Under the pieces are notes generated by a model, which did no database searches, was not told where the DNA came from, and worked only from the letters and a program-made list of their open reading frames with translations. A stretch of 64,000 nt of DNA. Source: Arthrobacter sp. CDRTa11 (GTDB lineage: Bacteria > Actinomycetota > Actinomycetes > Actinomycetales > Micrococcaceae). The translations under genes and the position numbers were made by a program. Shown here piece by piece: positions 47,025 through 55,631 of the stretch (positions are counted from its first letter, which is position 1; every line of letters begins with the position of its first letter). Where the stretch lies: contig NZ_CP044532.1 in the NCBI RefSeq assembly GCF_026427775.1, positions 1,488,001 to 1,552,000 on the forward strand, written 5' to 3'.

Positions 47025-48004
47025 TGAGCGAAATTACGGCGCGCGGCGAGAAGAAGCTGGTGCTTGCCGCCGGGCGGGCACACCCCGAGCTTGCGCGGGA
47101 GATCGCCAAGGAGCTCGGAACCGAGCTGCTGCCTATTGACGCCTATGACTTCGCGAACGGCGAGATCTACGTCCGTGCCGGCGAAAGCGTCCGCGGTACC
47201 GACGCCTTTGTGATCCAGGCCCACCCCGCACCGCTGAACAACCACCTCATGGAACAGCTGATCATGATTGATTCGCTGAAGCGTGCCTCCGCCAAGCGCA
47301 TCACCGTGGTTTCACCGTTTTACCCGTACGCCCGCCAGGACAAGAAAGGGCGCGGCCGTGAACCGATTTCAGCCCGCCTGGTAGCTGACCTTTACAAGAC
47401 CGCGGGTGCCGACCGCATCATGAGCGTGGACCTGCACACGTCCCAGATCCAGGGTTTCTTCGACGGCCCGGTGGACCACCTTATGGCCATACCGCTTCTT
47501 GCCGATTACATCCGCACGCGCGTGGACGCCGAAAATATCACCGTGGTGTCCCCGGACACCGGCCGGGTCCGTGTGGCGGAGCAGTGGGCTGAGCGCCTGG
47601 GCGGGGCTCCGCTGGCGTTTGTGCACAAGAGCCGGGACCTGACAGTGCCCAACCAGGCGATTTCGAAGACCGTGGTGGGCCAGATTGAAGGACGCACCTG
47701 TGTCCTCATCGATGACATGATCGACACCGGCGGAACTATCTCCGGTGCGGTCCAGGTTCTCAAGAACGCCGGTGCCAAGGATGTCATCATCGCAGCCACC
47801 CACGCCGTGTTCTCGGACCCTGCCGCGCAGCGGCTCGCTGAATCAGGCGCCCGTGAAGTTGTGGTCACCAACACGCTGCCCATCAATTCTTCCCAGCAGT
47901 TCCGGCAGCTGACGGTGCTTTCCATCGCGCCGCTGATCGCGCGCGCCATCCGCGAAGTGTTCGACGACGGCTCCGTCACCAGCCTGTTTGACGGCAACGC
48001 CTAA
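47024..48004 (+). CDS. prs: Ribose-phosphate pyrophosphokinase
   Basis: Makes PRPP from ribose-5-phosphate and ATP for purine, pyrimidine, histidine, tryptophan and NAD synthesis. The 326-residue sequence shows FANGEIYVRAGESVRG, the flexible loop region FYPYARQDKKGRGREPISA, SVDLHTSQIQGFF and the PRPP-binding CVLIDDMIDTGGT. It overlaps glmU by one base (TAATG), so translation is coupled. glmU-prs pairing is conserved. Confidence 0.97.
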   Translation: MSEITARGEKKLVLAAGRAHPELAREIAKELGTELLPIDAYDFANGEIYVRAGESVRGTDAFVIQAHPAPLNNHLMEQLIMIDSLKRASAKRITVVSPFYPYARQDKKGRGREPISARLVADLYKTAGADRIMSVDLHTSQIQGFFDGPVDHLMAIPLLADYIRTRVDAENITVVSPDTGRVRVAEQWAERLGGAPLAFVHKSRDLTVPNQAISKTVVGQIEGRTCVLIDDMIDTGGTISGAVQVLKNAGAKDVIIAATHAVFSDPAAQRLAESGAREVVVTNTLPINSSQQFRQLTVLSIAPLIARAIREVFDDGSVTSLFDGNA

Positions 48005-48318
48005 AGGTGTTCTCAGCGAGGAGTTAACACCGGCAGGGGACCGGGCGCGGTTGCGGGGGCCCAGGGACCTGATGCGCCCAAGGAGCTGGTGGGGACGCGT
48101 TTTCACCATTCGGGCCGGTCGCTGATAAGCTTCTTGACGATACCTTGGCGAGGGAGAGCAGCTGGTTGCCGTGCACACGGAAACCGGACTGCAGGTCTCC
48201 GTTATCGACTGGGTCTGAATCTCCCTTCGGAAAGGGCAGCCACGCGGCCGCCCGGCGTTGAAGGTCGCAACAGACCTCCGCCCTTGCTGAACACCGTTTT
48301 AGTTTCGAGGAGATACAC
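48005..48318 (+). promoter_or_regulatory. 314-bp region between prs and rplY, with hairpins
   Basis: No gene is visible. Three small stems are present: 48179-48185 with 48194-48200 (one mismatch), 48223-48227 with 48232-48236, and 48262-48266 with 48273-48277. The first could end prs transcription and the others lie in the rplY leader. A TTGACG hexamer occurs near 48133 without a clear -10. GAGGAGA precedes the rplY ATG. Confidence 0.4.
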
Positions 48319-48915
48319 ATGTCTGAGCAGAAGCTCGCAGCAGAAGTCCGCAATGAATTCGGCAAGGGTTTCGCCCGCCGTGCCCGCATGGCCGGCCAGA
48401 TCCCCGCCGTTATCTACGGCCACGGCGCAGAGCCCATCCACATCACCCTTCCGGCGAAGGCCACCACCCTCGCGGTCCGCGTTGCCAACGCCCTGCTGTC
48501 CCTGGACATCAACGGCGAAGACCACCTGGCCCTGGTCAAGGACATCCAGCGCGACCCCATCAAGCAGATCATCGAGCACATCGACCTGCTGACCGTCCGC
48601 AAGGGCGAGAAGGTCACCGTTGACATCCCTGTCCACGTTGTTGGCGAACTTGCTCCGGGCAGCGTCTACAACCAGGAACTCACCCTCATCTCCCTCGAGG
48701 CCGAGGCAACCCACCTGCCCACCGCCATCGAGGTTGACATCGAAGGCCGCAGCGCTGGCCAGCACATCCACGCATCGGACCTGGTTCTCCCCAAGGGCTC
48801 CATCCTGCTGGCCGATGCCGAGGCACTCGTGGTCCACATCTCCGAGGCCACCGAGGTCTCCGAGGAAGAGGCCTCGGCCGACACCACGGCAGGCTCCTCG
48901 GTCGCAGCCGAGTAG
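48319..48915 (+). CDS. rplY: 50S ribosomal protein L25/general stress protein Ctc
   Basis: Binds 5S rRNA in the large subunit. The 198-residue protein is the long CTC form: an L25 domain (1-95, with RNEFGKGFARRARMAGQIPAVIYGHG) followed by the TL5-type C-terminal domain (100-180). An acidic, Ser/Ala-rich tail ends it. It lies between prs and pth as in M. tuberculosis. Confidence 0.96.
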   Translation: MSEQKLAAEVRNEFGKGFARRARMAGQIPAVIYGHGAEPIHITLPAKATTLAVRVANALLSLDINGEDHLALVKDIQRDPIKQIIEHIDLLTVRKGEKVTVDIPVHVVGELAPGSVYNQELTLISLEAEATHLPTAIEVDIEGRSAGQHIHASDLVLPKGSILLADAEALVVHISEATEVSEEEASADTTAGSSVAAE

Positions 48916-48931
48916 TTCTCGATCGATTTCT

Positions 48932-48965
48932 GCGGTGGCCGGGTCCCTCTGGGCCCGGCCACTGC
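48932..48965 (+). terminator. Hairpin after rplY
   Basis: A stem of about 15 bp, with two or three G-U pairs, closes on the 4-base loop CTCT (48947-48950), 17 bases after the rplY stop. It may separate rplY from pth, although pth starts only 35 bases later and may be read through. Confidence 0.7.
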
Positions 48966-49000
48966 CGTATCACGCCCACGCACCACCTTAGGATTAACCC

Positions 49001-49591
49001 ATGACTGACACCTGGCTGATCGTTGGCCTCGGAAATCCCGGGGCCGAGTACAAGGGCAACCGGCACAATGTTGGCCAGATGGTTCTTGACGAACTCGCCG
49101 GCAGGATGGGCACCGGTTTTAAGGCGCACAAGGCCCGCGCCCAGGTGATCGAAGGCCGCCTCGGGATCGGCGGCCCCCGGGTGGTGCTGGCCAAACCGAT
49201 GAGCTACATGAACGTCTCGGGCGGCCCAGTGGCTGCCCTCGCCAACTTCTACGGCATTACCCCTGATTATGTGGTGGCCGTGCACGATGAGATCGACATT
49301 CCTTTTAACACGGTGAAACTGAAGATCGGCGGGGGAGAAGGCGGCCACAACGGCCTCCGGGACATCTCCAAGGCGCTGGGAACGAAGGATTACCTCCGTG
49401 TCCGGGTGGGCGTGGGCAGGCCCCCGGGCAGGATGGACACCGCGGATTACGTCCTTCGCGACTTCGCAACTGCGGAACGGAAGGACCTTCCGTTCCTGCT
49501 TGATGAGGCCGCTGATGCGGTAGACATGCTGGTCAGGGATGGTCTGACGGCGGCGCAGCAAAAGTTTCATCCGGCGAAGTCCGAACTCTAG
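49001..49591 (+). CDS. pth: Peptidyl-tRNA hydrolase
   Basis: Recycles peptidyl-tRNA released from stalled ribosomes. The 196-residue sequence has [22 protein letters not shown] with the catalytic His22, the conserved VHDEIDIPF aspartate segment and [17 protein letters not shown] lies upstream of the ATG. The gene completes the rplY-pth pair; the tandem LuxR regulators after it are not part of the conserved mycobacterial order. Confidence 0.97.
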   Translation: MTDTWLIVGLGNPGAEYKGNRHNVGQMVLDELAGRMGTGFKAHKARAQVIEGRLGIGGPRVVLAKPMSYMNVSGGPVAALANFYGITPDYVVAVHDEIDIPFNTVKLKIGGGEGGHNGLRDISKALGTKDYLRVRVGVGRPPGRMDTADYVLRDFATAERKDLPFLLDEAADAVDMLVRDGLTAAQQKFHPAKSEL

Positions 49592-49710
49592 AAATTAAGA
49601 TAAAGCGCCGTCGGTCTGTTTACCTGTCTCTGACAGGGGGTAGTCTTCTTCCTAAGCGGGGGAGCGATGGGGCTTTTATCCCGCGGCAGCGGGATCTAGG
49701 GGATAAGTTC
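49592..49710 (+). promoter_or_regulatory. Upstream region of first LuxR regulator with two dyads
   Basis: CCTGTC and GACAGG form a dyad at 49623-49637 with a 3-base spacer, between a weak TTTACC (49620-49625) and TAGTCT promoter pair. ATCCCGC and GCGGGAT form a second dyad at 49678-49695, just before the AGGGGAT ribosome binding site. Either could be an operator; the second could also be an RNA hairpin near the start. Confidence 0.45.
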
Positions 49711-52449
49711 ATGTCAATCGAGCCACTCAGCTGGGGACGTGGGTCAACGCTCAACGCCGTTGAGTCGCGCACCAACGTCGCAGACACGTCTGATCTTCAT
49801 CGGTGGTCGGTGCCCGCCCGAAGCGCCAATCTCGAAGCTGTCCGCACGGCGCTGACCAGCAAGGACTCGCTGGGAGTGGTCATCACCGGTGCTCGTGGCG
49901 TGGGCAAGTCGTCCCTCGCCCGGACGGCTGTCTCTGAACTTGGCCCCGATGTCTGGGCACTGCAGCTGCGCAGCGGCCCCACCGCTGCAAAAACACCGTA
50001 CGGATGCCTGGCGTTCCTTCTGGCCCGGCTTCCGCAGGCCTACATGGGCTCCCCGACTGCCATCCTTCGCGGCATCACATCCCTCATCAAGAGCGATGCT
50101 GCCGGGCGTCAATGCGTTATTACGCTGGATAATGCGGGAAGCCTGGATGACATGAGTGCAGGGGTCCTGCTGAACGTCCTCCTGACCGGGACGGCCCGGA
50201 TCGTCGCGGTGGCGCCAAAGAGCAGCGACCTTCCGGCCGATTTCCACTGGCTCCTCACGGACCGGAGGCTGACTGAGGTCAGGCTGGACAACCTGAACGA
50301 GCTTCAGACGCGGCAGGTGTTGTTGTCCCTCCTGGGGCATCGAGTGTCAGCCTCCCTCGTCAGTACCTACCACAGCATGGTGGGCGGAAACCCCCTGTTG
50401 TTGAAGGCACTCGTCACCGAACAGCAGCAGTCCGGGAACCTGGTACTTGCTGATTCTGTTTGGACACTCCGCGACAAAGTGGTGCTCGACGGCGCGGCGA
50501 GCCTGGACGACATCGTCAGGTCCCGTTGGGCCAGGAAATCTCCGGAAACCAGGGAAGTCATCGAAATGCTTTCCTGCGCAAGGAGTGTGGAGCTTTCACG
50601 GCTTACGGCTCTCTACGGTGCAGCGATCGTGGCGGACATGGAGGACGTCGGACTCCTGGACATCGACGATTCGGACAACCGCTGGGTGTCACTGCGTGAA
50701 AAGTACCTTGGCGACGTCGTCCGGTCATGGCTGAGCATCAGCAGGCGCCGGGAACTCAGGAACCAACTCCTGGACGGTGTGGACCCGGACCCGTCATCCA
50801 TGACCATGGACGAACTGATGTCCTTTGCGGCCTGGACCTACGAGTGCGAGGCCGAACTTAGCCCGGCCATGGCGCTTGCGGCGGCCGAGGCCGCCGTCCA
50901 GCTCTTTGATCCGCACTTTGCCCTCACGTGCACCGAGGTCCTGAAGAGGAATGATCCCCAGTGGGTCCCTGGGCAGCGGCAGAAGGCCGCAGCCTACCTT
51001 TTGCTTGACCTGCCCGTCCAGGCCATGGCAGCCCTGGACGATATCTCCCAGCCGCAGTTGGACAACCTCGGTGCCACGGAATACGCCAACGTTATCGCCG
51101 CAAAATCCCGGGTCATGGTGTGGCTGCCGGAGCTTACGGAGAAAGTACCGCCCTTGCTGGAGGCGGCAAAGAACAGGCTTGACGTCCCCGCAGGGCTCGC
51201 GAAGGGCTGGCCCGACCCCCTGGCCGCAGCCGCCAACCGGATCAGCCTCAGCGAATTCGAGTACAAGGCTTTCGTGGGCGACTACGCCTCGATGATCCCC
51301 GCGCTTGAAGCGGCAACAGATCCTGCCCTCAACCCGGATCTTGGCTTCAGGATGAAGTCCGCGGTTATCCTGATGACCGCACTGGCAATAACCGGGCGGG
51401 AAATGGACGCGCTGAGCCTCATGAGGCAGGTAGGGGGCAAAATCTCCGACGCCGCCCAGATCGTTGGCCTGCGTGAACAGTTCACCCTCGAGGCGTACTC
51501 CGTGCTGCTGACAGCTGGCCAGTGGCGCAGGTGCATTGACCTGCTGGACCCACCCTCCACGCGCGAAGCCCATCGGCTCCCATACCGGAGCGCCGCTGCC
51601 GAGCTCTCAGCCGGAGTTGCCTACGTGTACTCGGGAAGGGGCGCGGCTGCCCTGGATTCGCTCTTGTCCGCAGCCGCGCAACTCGAGCTCCGGCCGCTGC
51701 AAGGCGCCCTTCGGACGGCTTATGCGGCCACGGCCCTTGCCTATGCGCAGATCGGCAATGCCGGGCAGTCCCGAAAGTACCTCGAGAAGCTCAGGAGGCC
51801 GGCGGGTCCCTGCAGTTTTGTCACGGAGAGCATCATCGAATTCTGCACTGATATGGCGGGGCGCTGGTTGGGGGATGCGGAGGCCATCGCACACCTGAAG
51901 GAGTCAGCCCGCCAGAATATCAAGGAGCAAAGATACACCCTTGCAGGAATCAGTCTCCTGGGTGCCACCATCAACGGCACGGAGGCCGACTTCCGTCTCC
52001 TGGAGGAGGTGGCCGGTCACCGGCAGGGCCCGCTGGCCGAGATTTCCCGCCTGATCGCCATAGGCAGCCGGACCAAGGACGCGAAAACCCTGCTGGCCGG
52101 AGGCGAGCTCGCGGCCACGCTTGAACTGGATACTGTGGAGGCGAGGTGTATGGCACTTGCAGTCGATTACGCCCGCCAGGCCGGGGATCCAGTATCGGCC
52201 AGGACGGCCCAGGCCCGGCTGGACATCCTGGCTGCCACTGTTCCCAGTTTGCCCATCGTGCCCAGCAGCGGGAGTCCCCTCCTGACCAGCCGGGAGCGGC
52301 AGATAGCGAGGCTGGCAGGCAGGGGCGCCTCAAACCGTGACATCGCATTGGAGATGGGCGTCTCAGTCCGCACCGTTGAAGGCCACCTGTATCAGGTCTT
52401 TACTAAGCTCGGCGTAACTTCCAGGGGTGATCTGACTGGACTCGTTTAA
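49711..52449 (+). CDS. Large ATPase-containing LuxR-family transcriptional regulator (first of pair)
   Basis: A 912-residue STAND/LAL-type regulator. An N-terminal AAA/NTPase domain has Walker A GARGVGKS (60-67) and a Walker B-like CVITLDNAGSLDD near 131-143. A long helical region (about 330-830) looks like TPR-type repeats. The C-terminal LuxR helix-turn-helix (about 855-910) has LTSRERQIARLAGRGASNRDIALEMGVSVRTVEGHLYQVFTKLGV. Such proteins hold an ATP-driven switch and bind DNA on activation. The Walker B Asp is followed by Asn rather than a catalytic acidic residue, so ATP turnover may be slow. A second regulator of the same design starts 22 bases after it. Confidence 0.9.
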   Translation: MSIEPLSWGRGSTLNAVESRTNVADTSDLHRWSVPARSANLEAVRTALTSKDSLGVVITGARGVGKSSLARTAVSELGPDVWALQLRSGPTAAKTPYGCLAFLLARLPQAYMGSPTAILRGITSLIKSDAAGRQCVITLDNAGSLDDMSAGVLLNVLLTGTARIVAVAPKSSDLPADFHWLLTDRRLTEVRLDNLNELQTRQVLLSLLGHRVSASLVSTYHSMVGGNPLLLKALVTEQQQSGNLVLADSVWTLRDKVVLDGAASLDDIVRSRWARKSPETREVIEMLSCARSVELSRLTALYGAAIVADMEDVGLLDIDDSDNRWVSLREKYLGDVVRSWLSISRRRELRNQLLDGVDPDPSSMTMDELMSFAAWTYECEAELSPAMALAAAEAAVQLFDPHFALTCTEVLKRNDPQWVPGQRQKAAAYLLLDLPVQAMAALDDISQPQLDNLGATEYANVIAAKSRVMVWLPELTEKVPPLLEAAKNRLDVPAGLAKGWPDPLAAAANRISLSEFEYKAFVGDYASMIPALEAATDPALNPDLGFRMKSAVILMTALAITGREMDALSLMRQVGGKISDAAQIVGLREQFTLEAYSVLLTAGQWRRCIDLLDPPSTREAHRLPYRSAAAELSAGVAYVYSGRGAAALDSLLSAAAQLELRPLQGALRTAYAATALAYAQIGNAGQSRKYLEKLRRPAGPCSFVTESIIEFCTDMAGRWLGDAEAIAHLKESARQNIKEQRYTLAGISLLGATINGTEADFRLLEEVAGHRQGPLAEISRLIAIGSRTKDAKTLLAGGELAATLELDTVEARCMALAVDYARQAGDPVSARTAQARLDILAATVPSLPIVPSSGSPLLTSRERQIARLAGRGASNRDIALEMGVSVRTVEGHLYQVFTKLGVTSRGDLTGLV

Positions 52450-52471
52450 CGGCACCACACCCAAGGCAGGA

Positions 52472-55144
52472 TTGGCTTCCCGTCAACTGACAGGCCGGCG
52501 CGAACCGCTGGACCGGATCTGCAACATTATCCGAAACCGCACCAGTCAGGCGGTATTCCTGATGGCCGGGCCGGGCATCGGGAAGTCAGCGCTCAGCGAA
52601 GCCATCACTGAGCGCCTTGCTACCGAAATGATCGTTGTGCAGATCCACGGCAGTTCCTCGCTGGCCGGAGTTCCCTTTGGCGTCCTGGCCCCGTATACGG
52701 CGGAACTCACAGCGGAGGACTCTGTATCACCGGTGGCGGTCCTCAGGTCAGTTTGGACCTACTTCGAGAAACTCAAGGCGGGCAAGGACACCCCGCTTTT
52801 GCTGGTGGTGGATGACGCCCACCACCTTGATGATTCAACTGCCAGCATTGTGGCAGACATGATTTCAGCAGGCTGGGCAAGTGTGGTTGCTTCCGGCAGG
52901 CCACGGCCCGGACTGCCGCAGCCGCTGGCCCAGCTTTGGTATGACGGACTGGCGGAACGTGTGGATCTTCGCCCGCTGAACCGGGAACAGATCGAGGAAG
53001 TCCTCACCCACGTCTTTGACGGAACAATCCCAGCCGGCACCGTTGATGCCATCTGGAGCGCCTCCGGAGGGAACCCCCGGATCCTGGATGCGCTGCTCCA
53101 CGACACGGCGGAGCGGGAAGTGCTGGCGAAGCGCAACGGCATCTGGATGCTCCTGGGACCGCTGCCGGCTGACGGGCCAAGGCTCACAGCGGTGGTCACA
53201 AAAGACCTCCTGCGGCGAAGCCCGGAGGAACAGGAAGCCCTTAAGCTCATCGCCCTTGCCGAACCCGTGGCGAGAAAAGTCATAGAGGACATCAGCGGGG
53301 CCGAAGTGGTCCGTGCGCTGCTGGACCAGCAGATGATCGTGGAGGGTACCGGCCACCCCGCTGAGCTGCGGATGTGGAACACGTTGTTCGGCCAGGCTGT
53401 TCGGAAGAATGTCTCCGTCTCCCGGAGCCTGCAGCTGCTGGAAAAGATTCGTGGCCAGCACGCTGAACCAGCCGGCGCAGAAGGCCGGCTCAGAGCAGTG
53501 GAATGGGCATTGGAGTGCGGGCAGAAAGTTGCCGACGCGGACCTGCTGGAAGCAGCCGGCACCGCAGTGACCAAGTTCCGCAATGTGAGCGCCGTGATGA
53601 TGGCGGCAAAAGTGCATCGTTCCGACCTGGTGCCGCACGCCCAGGCCGTCCGGGCGCGGGCACTTTTCAACAAGGCAGATTATTCCGCGGCGGCGGATGT
53701 CCTGGACGAATGCTGGCTCCCGCTGTCGGACAGCGCCGAAGCCGCCCAGGTACTGATGCTCAGGGCACAATCACATCAGGCCCTGGGAAAGTCAGCGGAG
53801 ACTTTCGCGGCCGAATCCCGGGAGCTTCTCAGCCAGGCCGGGCTCATCCCGCCGATGGCTGGATCCGCTGGCGGCCTTCCTGGTGGCAACGGCACTGGGA
53901 CCTGGCAGGAGAACGTCCTTCATTTGCTGGAACTTGGGGCTGCAGGCAACCATGAGGCGCTCCAGGCTGAAATCCAGGGCATCAAAAACCGCACTCCGGC
54001 GGGGCCTTTTGACGATGCGCTCCGTGCGTTCGGGTTGGCCTTGCTCGCTCACACGCTCTCGGCAGCGGGGCGAAACGTGGAGGGGCTGGATGCCGCACTG
54101 CTGGCCGCGTCAGAACTTCCTGCGCTCCAGGACGGCCTGTTCTGCTTCAATGAATTCGTCCTGGGCAGGCTGGTGATCAACTACCTTGCCATGGGCGAGT
54201 GGGAGTCCGCCGAACGTGAACTTGCCAGCTATGCAGCCAGCCAGGTGCAGGGTGCGGCCACCTTCAGCGGGAGCGTCCAGGTGCTGCGCGGCTATTCGCT
54301 CCTGCGGCAGGGCCGGATTGAGCGTGCCTACCAAATGCTCCTGCCGGCGGTGGAAGCACTCAGGCTGAACGATCCACAGCAGCTGTTTCGCTTCGGTTCC
54401 GCACTGGGCTTCTATGTGGCTGCCAGGCTGGGTGACGTCGCCCAGGCAATACGGCTGGAGCAGGACTACAAGGACGCCATCATCGCCCGGCCGCACGAGC
54501 ACCTGGCGGCAGCCTATGCCGCCGCAGCGTCTGAGTACCTTGCCCGGGACGGCAAAGGCCTGGCCTCGATCCATACGCTGGCAACCACCCATGACGTCTC
54601 CGCCCGCCCTGGGACCCTCCTGGAATTCCTGGCCATCTGCTGGGACCTGGGTGACAACTCGGTGATTCCCCTTGTCCATTCGCTTGCCAAGGATGTCGAA
54701 GGCAGGTGGGCGGAAGCGATGCTGATGTTGTCCCGGAACTGGGAGCCTACGGATGCCGATGCCCTGATGGACACAGCAACAGCCCTTGAAAATTCAGGCT
54801 TCGTAAACCTTGCCCGGGAGGCCTACGCCAGGGCAAGTACACTCCTGGAGCAGTCCGGTGAACGGCGCCGCGCCAGGCAGGCCGTTGCACTCCGTGAGAA
54901 ATGCGATCACGAACTCGGTGAGCGGTTCCGGGAGGGGCACTTCATCGCCGCGGCGCCGGCCGTGCACCTGACCCGCCGGGAGCAGGACATTGTGGAGCTC
55001 GCCCTGCAGGGTCTCACAGACCGGGAGATCGCCCAGCGGCTGATGGTGTCGGTGCGGACTGTGGAAGGCCACCTCTACCGCACGTACGTCAAGTTGGGTG
55101 TGCGAAGCCGCGACGAGTTAGCGTCCGCGCTTCCAAAGAGTTAG
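52472..55144 (+). CDS. Large ATPase-containing LuxR-family transcriptional regulator (second of pair)
   Basis: An 890-residue protein with the same layout as the preceding one: Walker A AGPGIGKS (32-39), Walker B LLLVVDDAHHLDD near 109-121, a helical repeat region (about 340-800), and a LuxR helix-turn-helix in the last 65 residues (LTRREQDIVELALQGLTDREIAQRLMVSVRTVEGHLYRTYVKLGV). Unlike the first regulator, its Walker B has the classical double Asp. The TTG start at 52472 has AAGG 5-6 bases upstream. The 22-base gap suggests one transcript. No partner operon is adjacent; the closest downstream genes are sufS-sufU. Confidence 0.9.
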   Translation: MASRQLTGRREPLDRICNIIRNRTSQAVFLMAGPGIGKSALSEAITERLATEMIVVQIHGSSSLAGVPFGVLAPYTAELTAEDSVSPVAVLRSVWTYFEKLKAGKDTPLLLVVDDAHHLDDSTASIVADMISAGWASVVASGRPRPGLPQPLAQLWYDGLAERVDLRPLNREQIEEVLTHVFDGTIPAGTVDAIWSASGGNPRILDALLHDTAEREVLAKRNGIWMLLGPLPADGPRLTAVVTKDLLRRSPEEQEALKLIALAEPVARKVIEDISGAEVVRALLDQQMIVEGTGHPAELRMWNTLFGQAVRKNVSVSRSLQLLEKIRGQHAEPAGAEGRLRAVEWALECGQKVADADLLEAAGTAVTKFRNVSAVMMAAKVHRSDLVPHAQAVRARALFNKADYSAAADVLDECWLPLSDSAEAAQVLMLRAQSHQALGKSAETFAAESRELLSQAGLIPPMAGSAGGLPGGNGTGTWQENVLHLLELGAAGNHEALQAEIQGIKNRTPAGPFDDALRAFGLALLAHTLSAAGRNVEGLDAALLAASELPALQDGLFCFNEFVLGRLVINYLAMGEWESAERELASYAASQVQGAATFSGSVQVLRGYSLLRQGRIERAYQMLLPAVEALRLNDPQQLFRFGSALGFYVAARLGDVAQAIRLEQDYKDAIIARPHEHLAAAYAAAASEYLARDGKGLASIHTLATTHDVSARPGTLLEFLAICWDLGDNSVIPLVHSLAKDVEGRWAEAMLMLSRNWEPTDADALMDTATALENSGFVNLAREAYARASTLLEQSGERRRARQAVALREKCDHELGERFREGHFIAAAPAVHLTRREQDIVELALQGLTDREIAQRLMVSVRTVEGHLYRTYVKLGVRSRDELASALPKS

Positions 55145-55304
55145 CGTCTTCGCTTCCAGACCATAGCCAAGACCCACTTTCCACCATTGACAGTCAGAAA
55201 TACCGGCTGTCTCCGTAGTGGTGTCTGGCCGGGCCGTGCCTAAGTGGTCTGGCCGGGACTACGCGTATCAGGCGTATGTAACCGGTAGTGTTCGCCGGCA
55301 AAAG

Positions 55305-55323
55305 ACGAGTACCTGCTACTCGT
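55305..55323. promoter_or_regulatory. 19-bp dyad, candidate operator
   Basis: ACGAGTA and TACTCGT form perfect 7-bp arms around a 5-base spacer. It lies 160 bases after the second LuxR gene and 310 before sufS. The size and symmetry fit a homodimeric helix-turn-helix regulator, but no regulator is known for it. Confidence 0.5.
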
Positions 55324-55455
55324 GTACCGGTGCCTCAAACAGGGTTTACTGAAAGAGGCAAAAGGAACCGGCAGGACAAGCCGCAGACCAAGCCACCAAG
55401 CATTACAGGCCTCTTTGTACTTGAACTTCCGGTCCTTCAGGACCGGGTACAGACG

Positions 55456-55514
55456 GGGCCGGCGACGTCAGAGTCTTCTGAGACCGAGGCTCTCCCCCCA
55501 GCCGTCGCCGGCCC
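55456..55514 (+). repeat. 12-bp perfect stem with a 35-base structured loop
   Basis: 55456-55467 pairs perfectly with 55503-55514. The loop contains a smaller TCAGA/TCTGA repeat. It is GC-rich and stable, and would form in any transcript entering sufS from upstream. Confidence 0.6.
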
Positions 55515-55631
55515 TCATATTCCGACGGCTGAAGCCCGGAGCGACTGTGGCGGCAACCCCTTGGGGAAGCCGCTACAGCCGTGCTGTGGGACAATTGAGT
55601 GTCAATCCATTGGCACCTCAAGGAGTTAGCT

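Larger units (their letters stand above)
55145..55631 (+). other. 487-bp gene-free structured region upstream of sufS
   Basis: No gene is recognisable. Elements visible are two GTCTGGCCGGG direct repeats (55223-55233, 55247-55257), two GCGTAT repeats 9 bases apart (55263, 55272), a 19-bp dyad, and three hairpins (55429-55446; 55456-55467 with 55503-55514; 55545-55578). It may hold a terminator for the LuxR pair, a sufS promoter, and possibly a small RNA. Confidence 0.55.
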
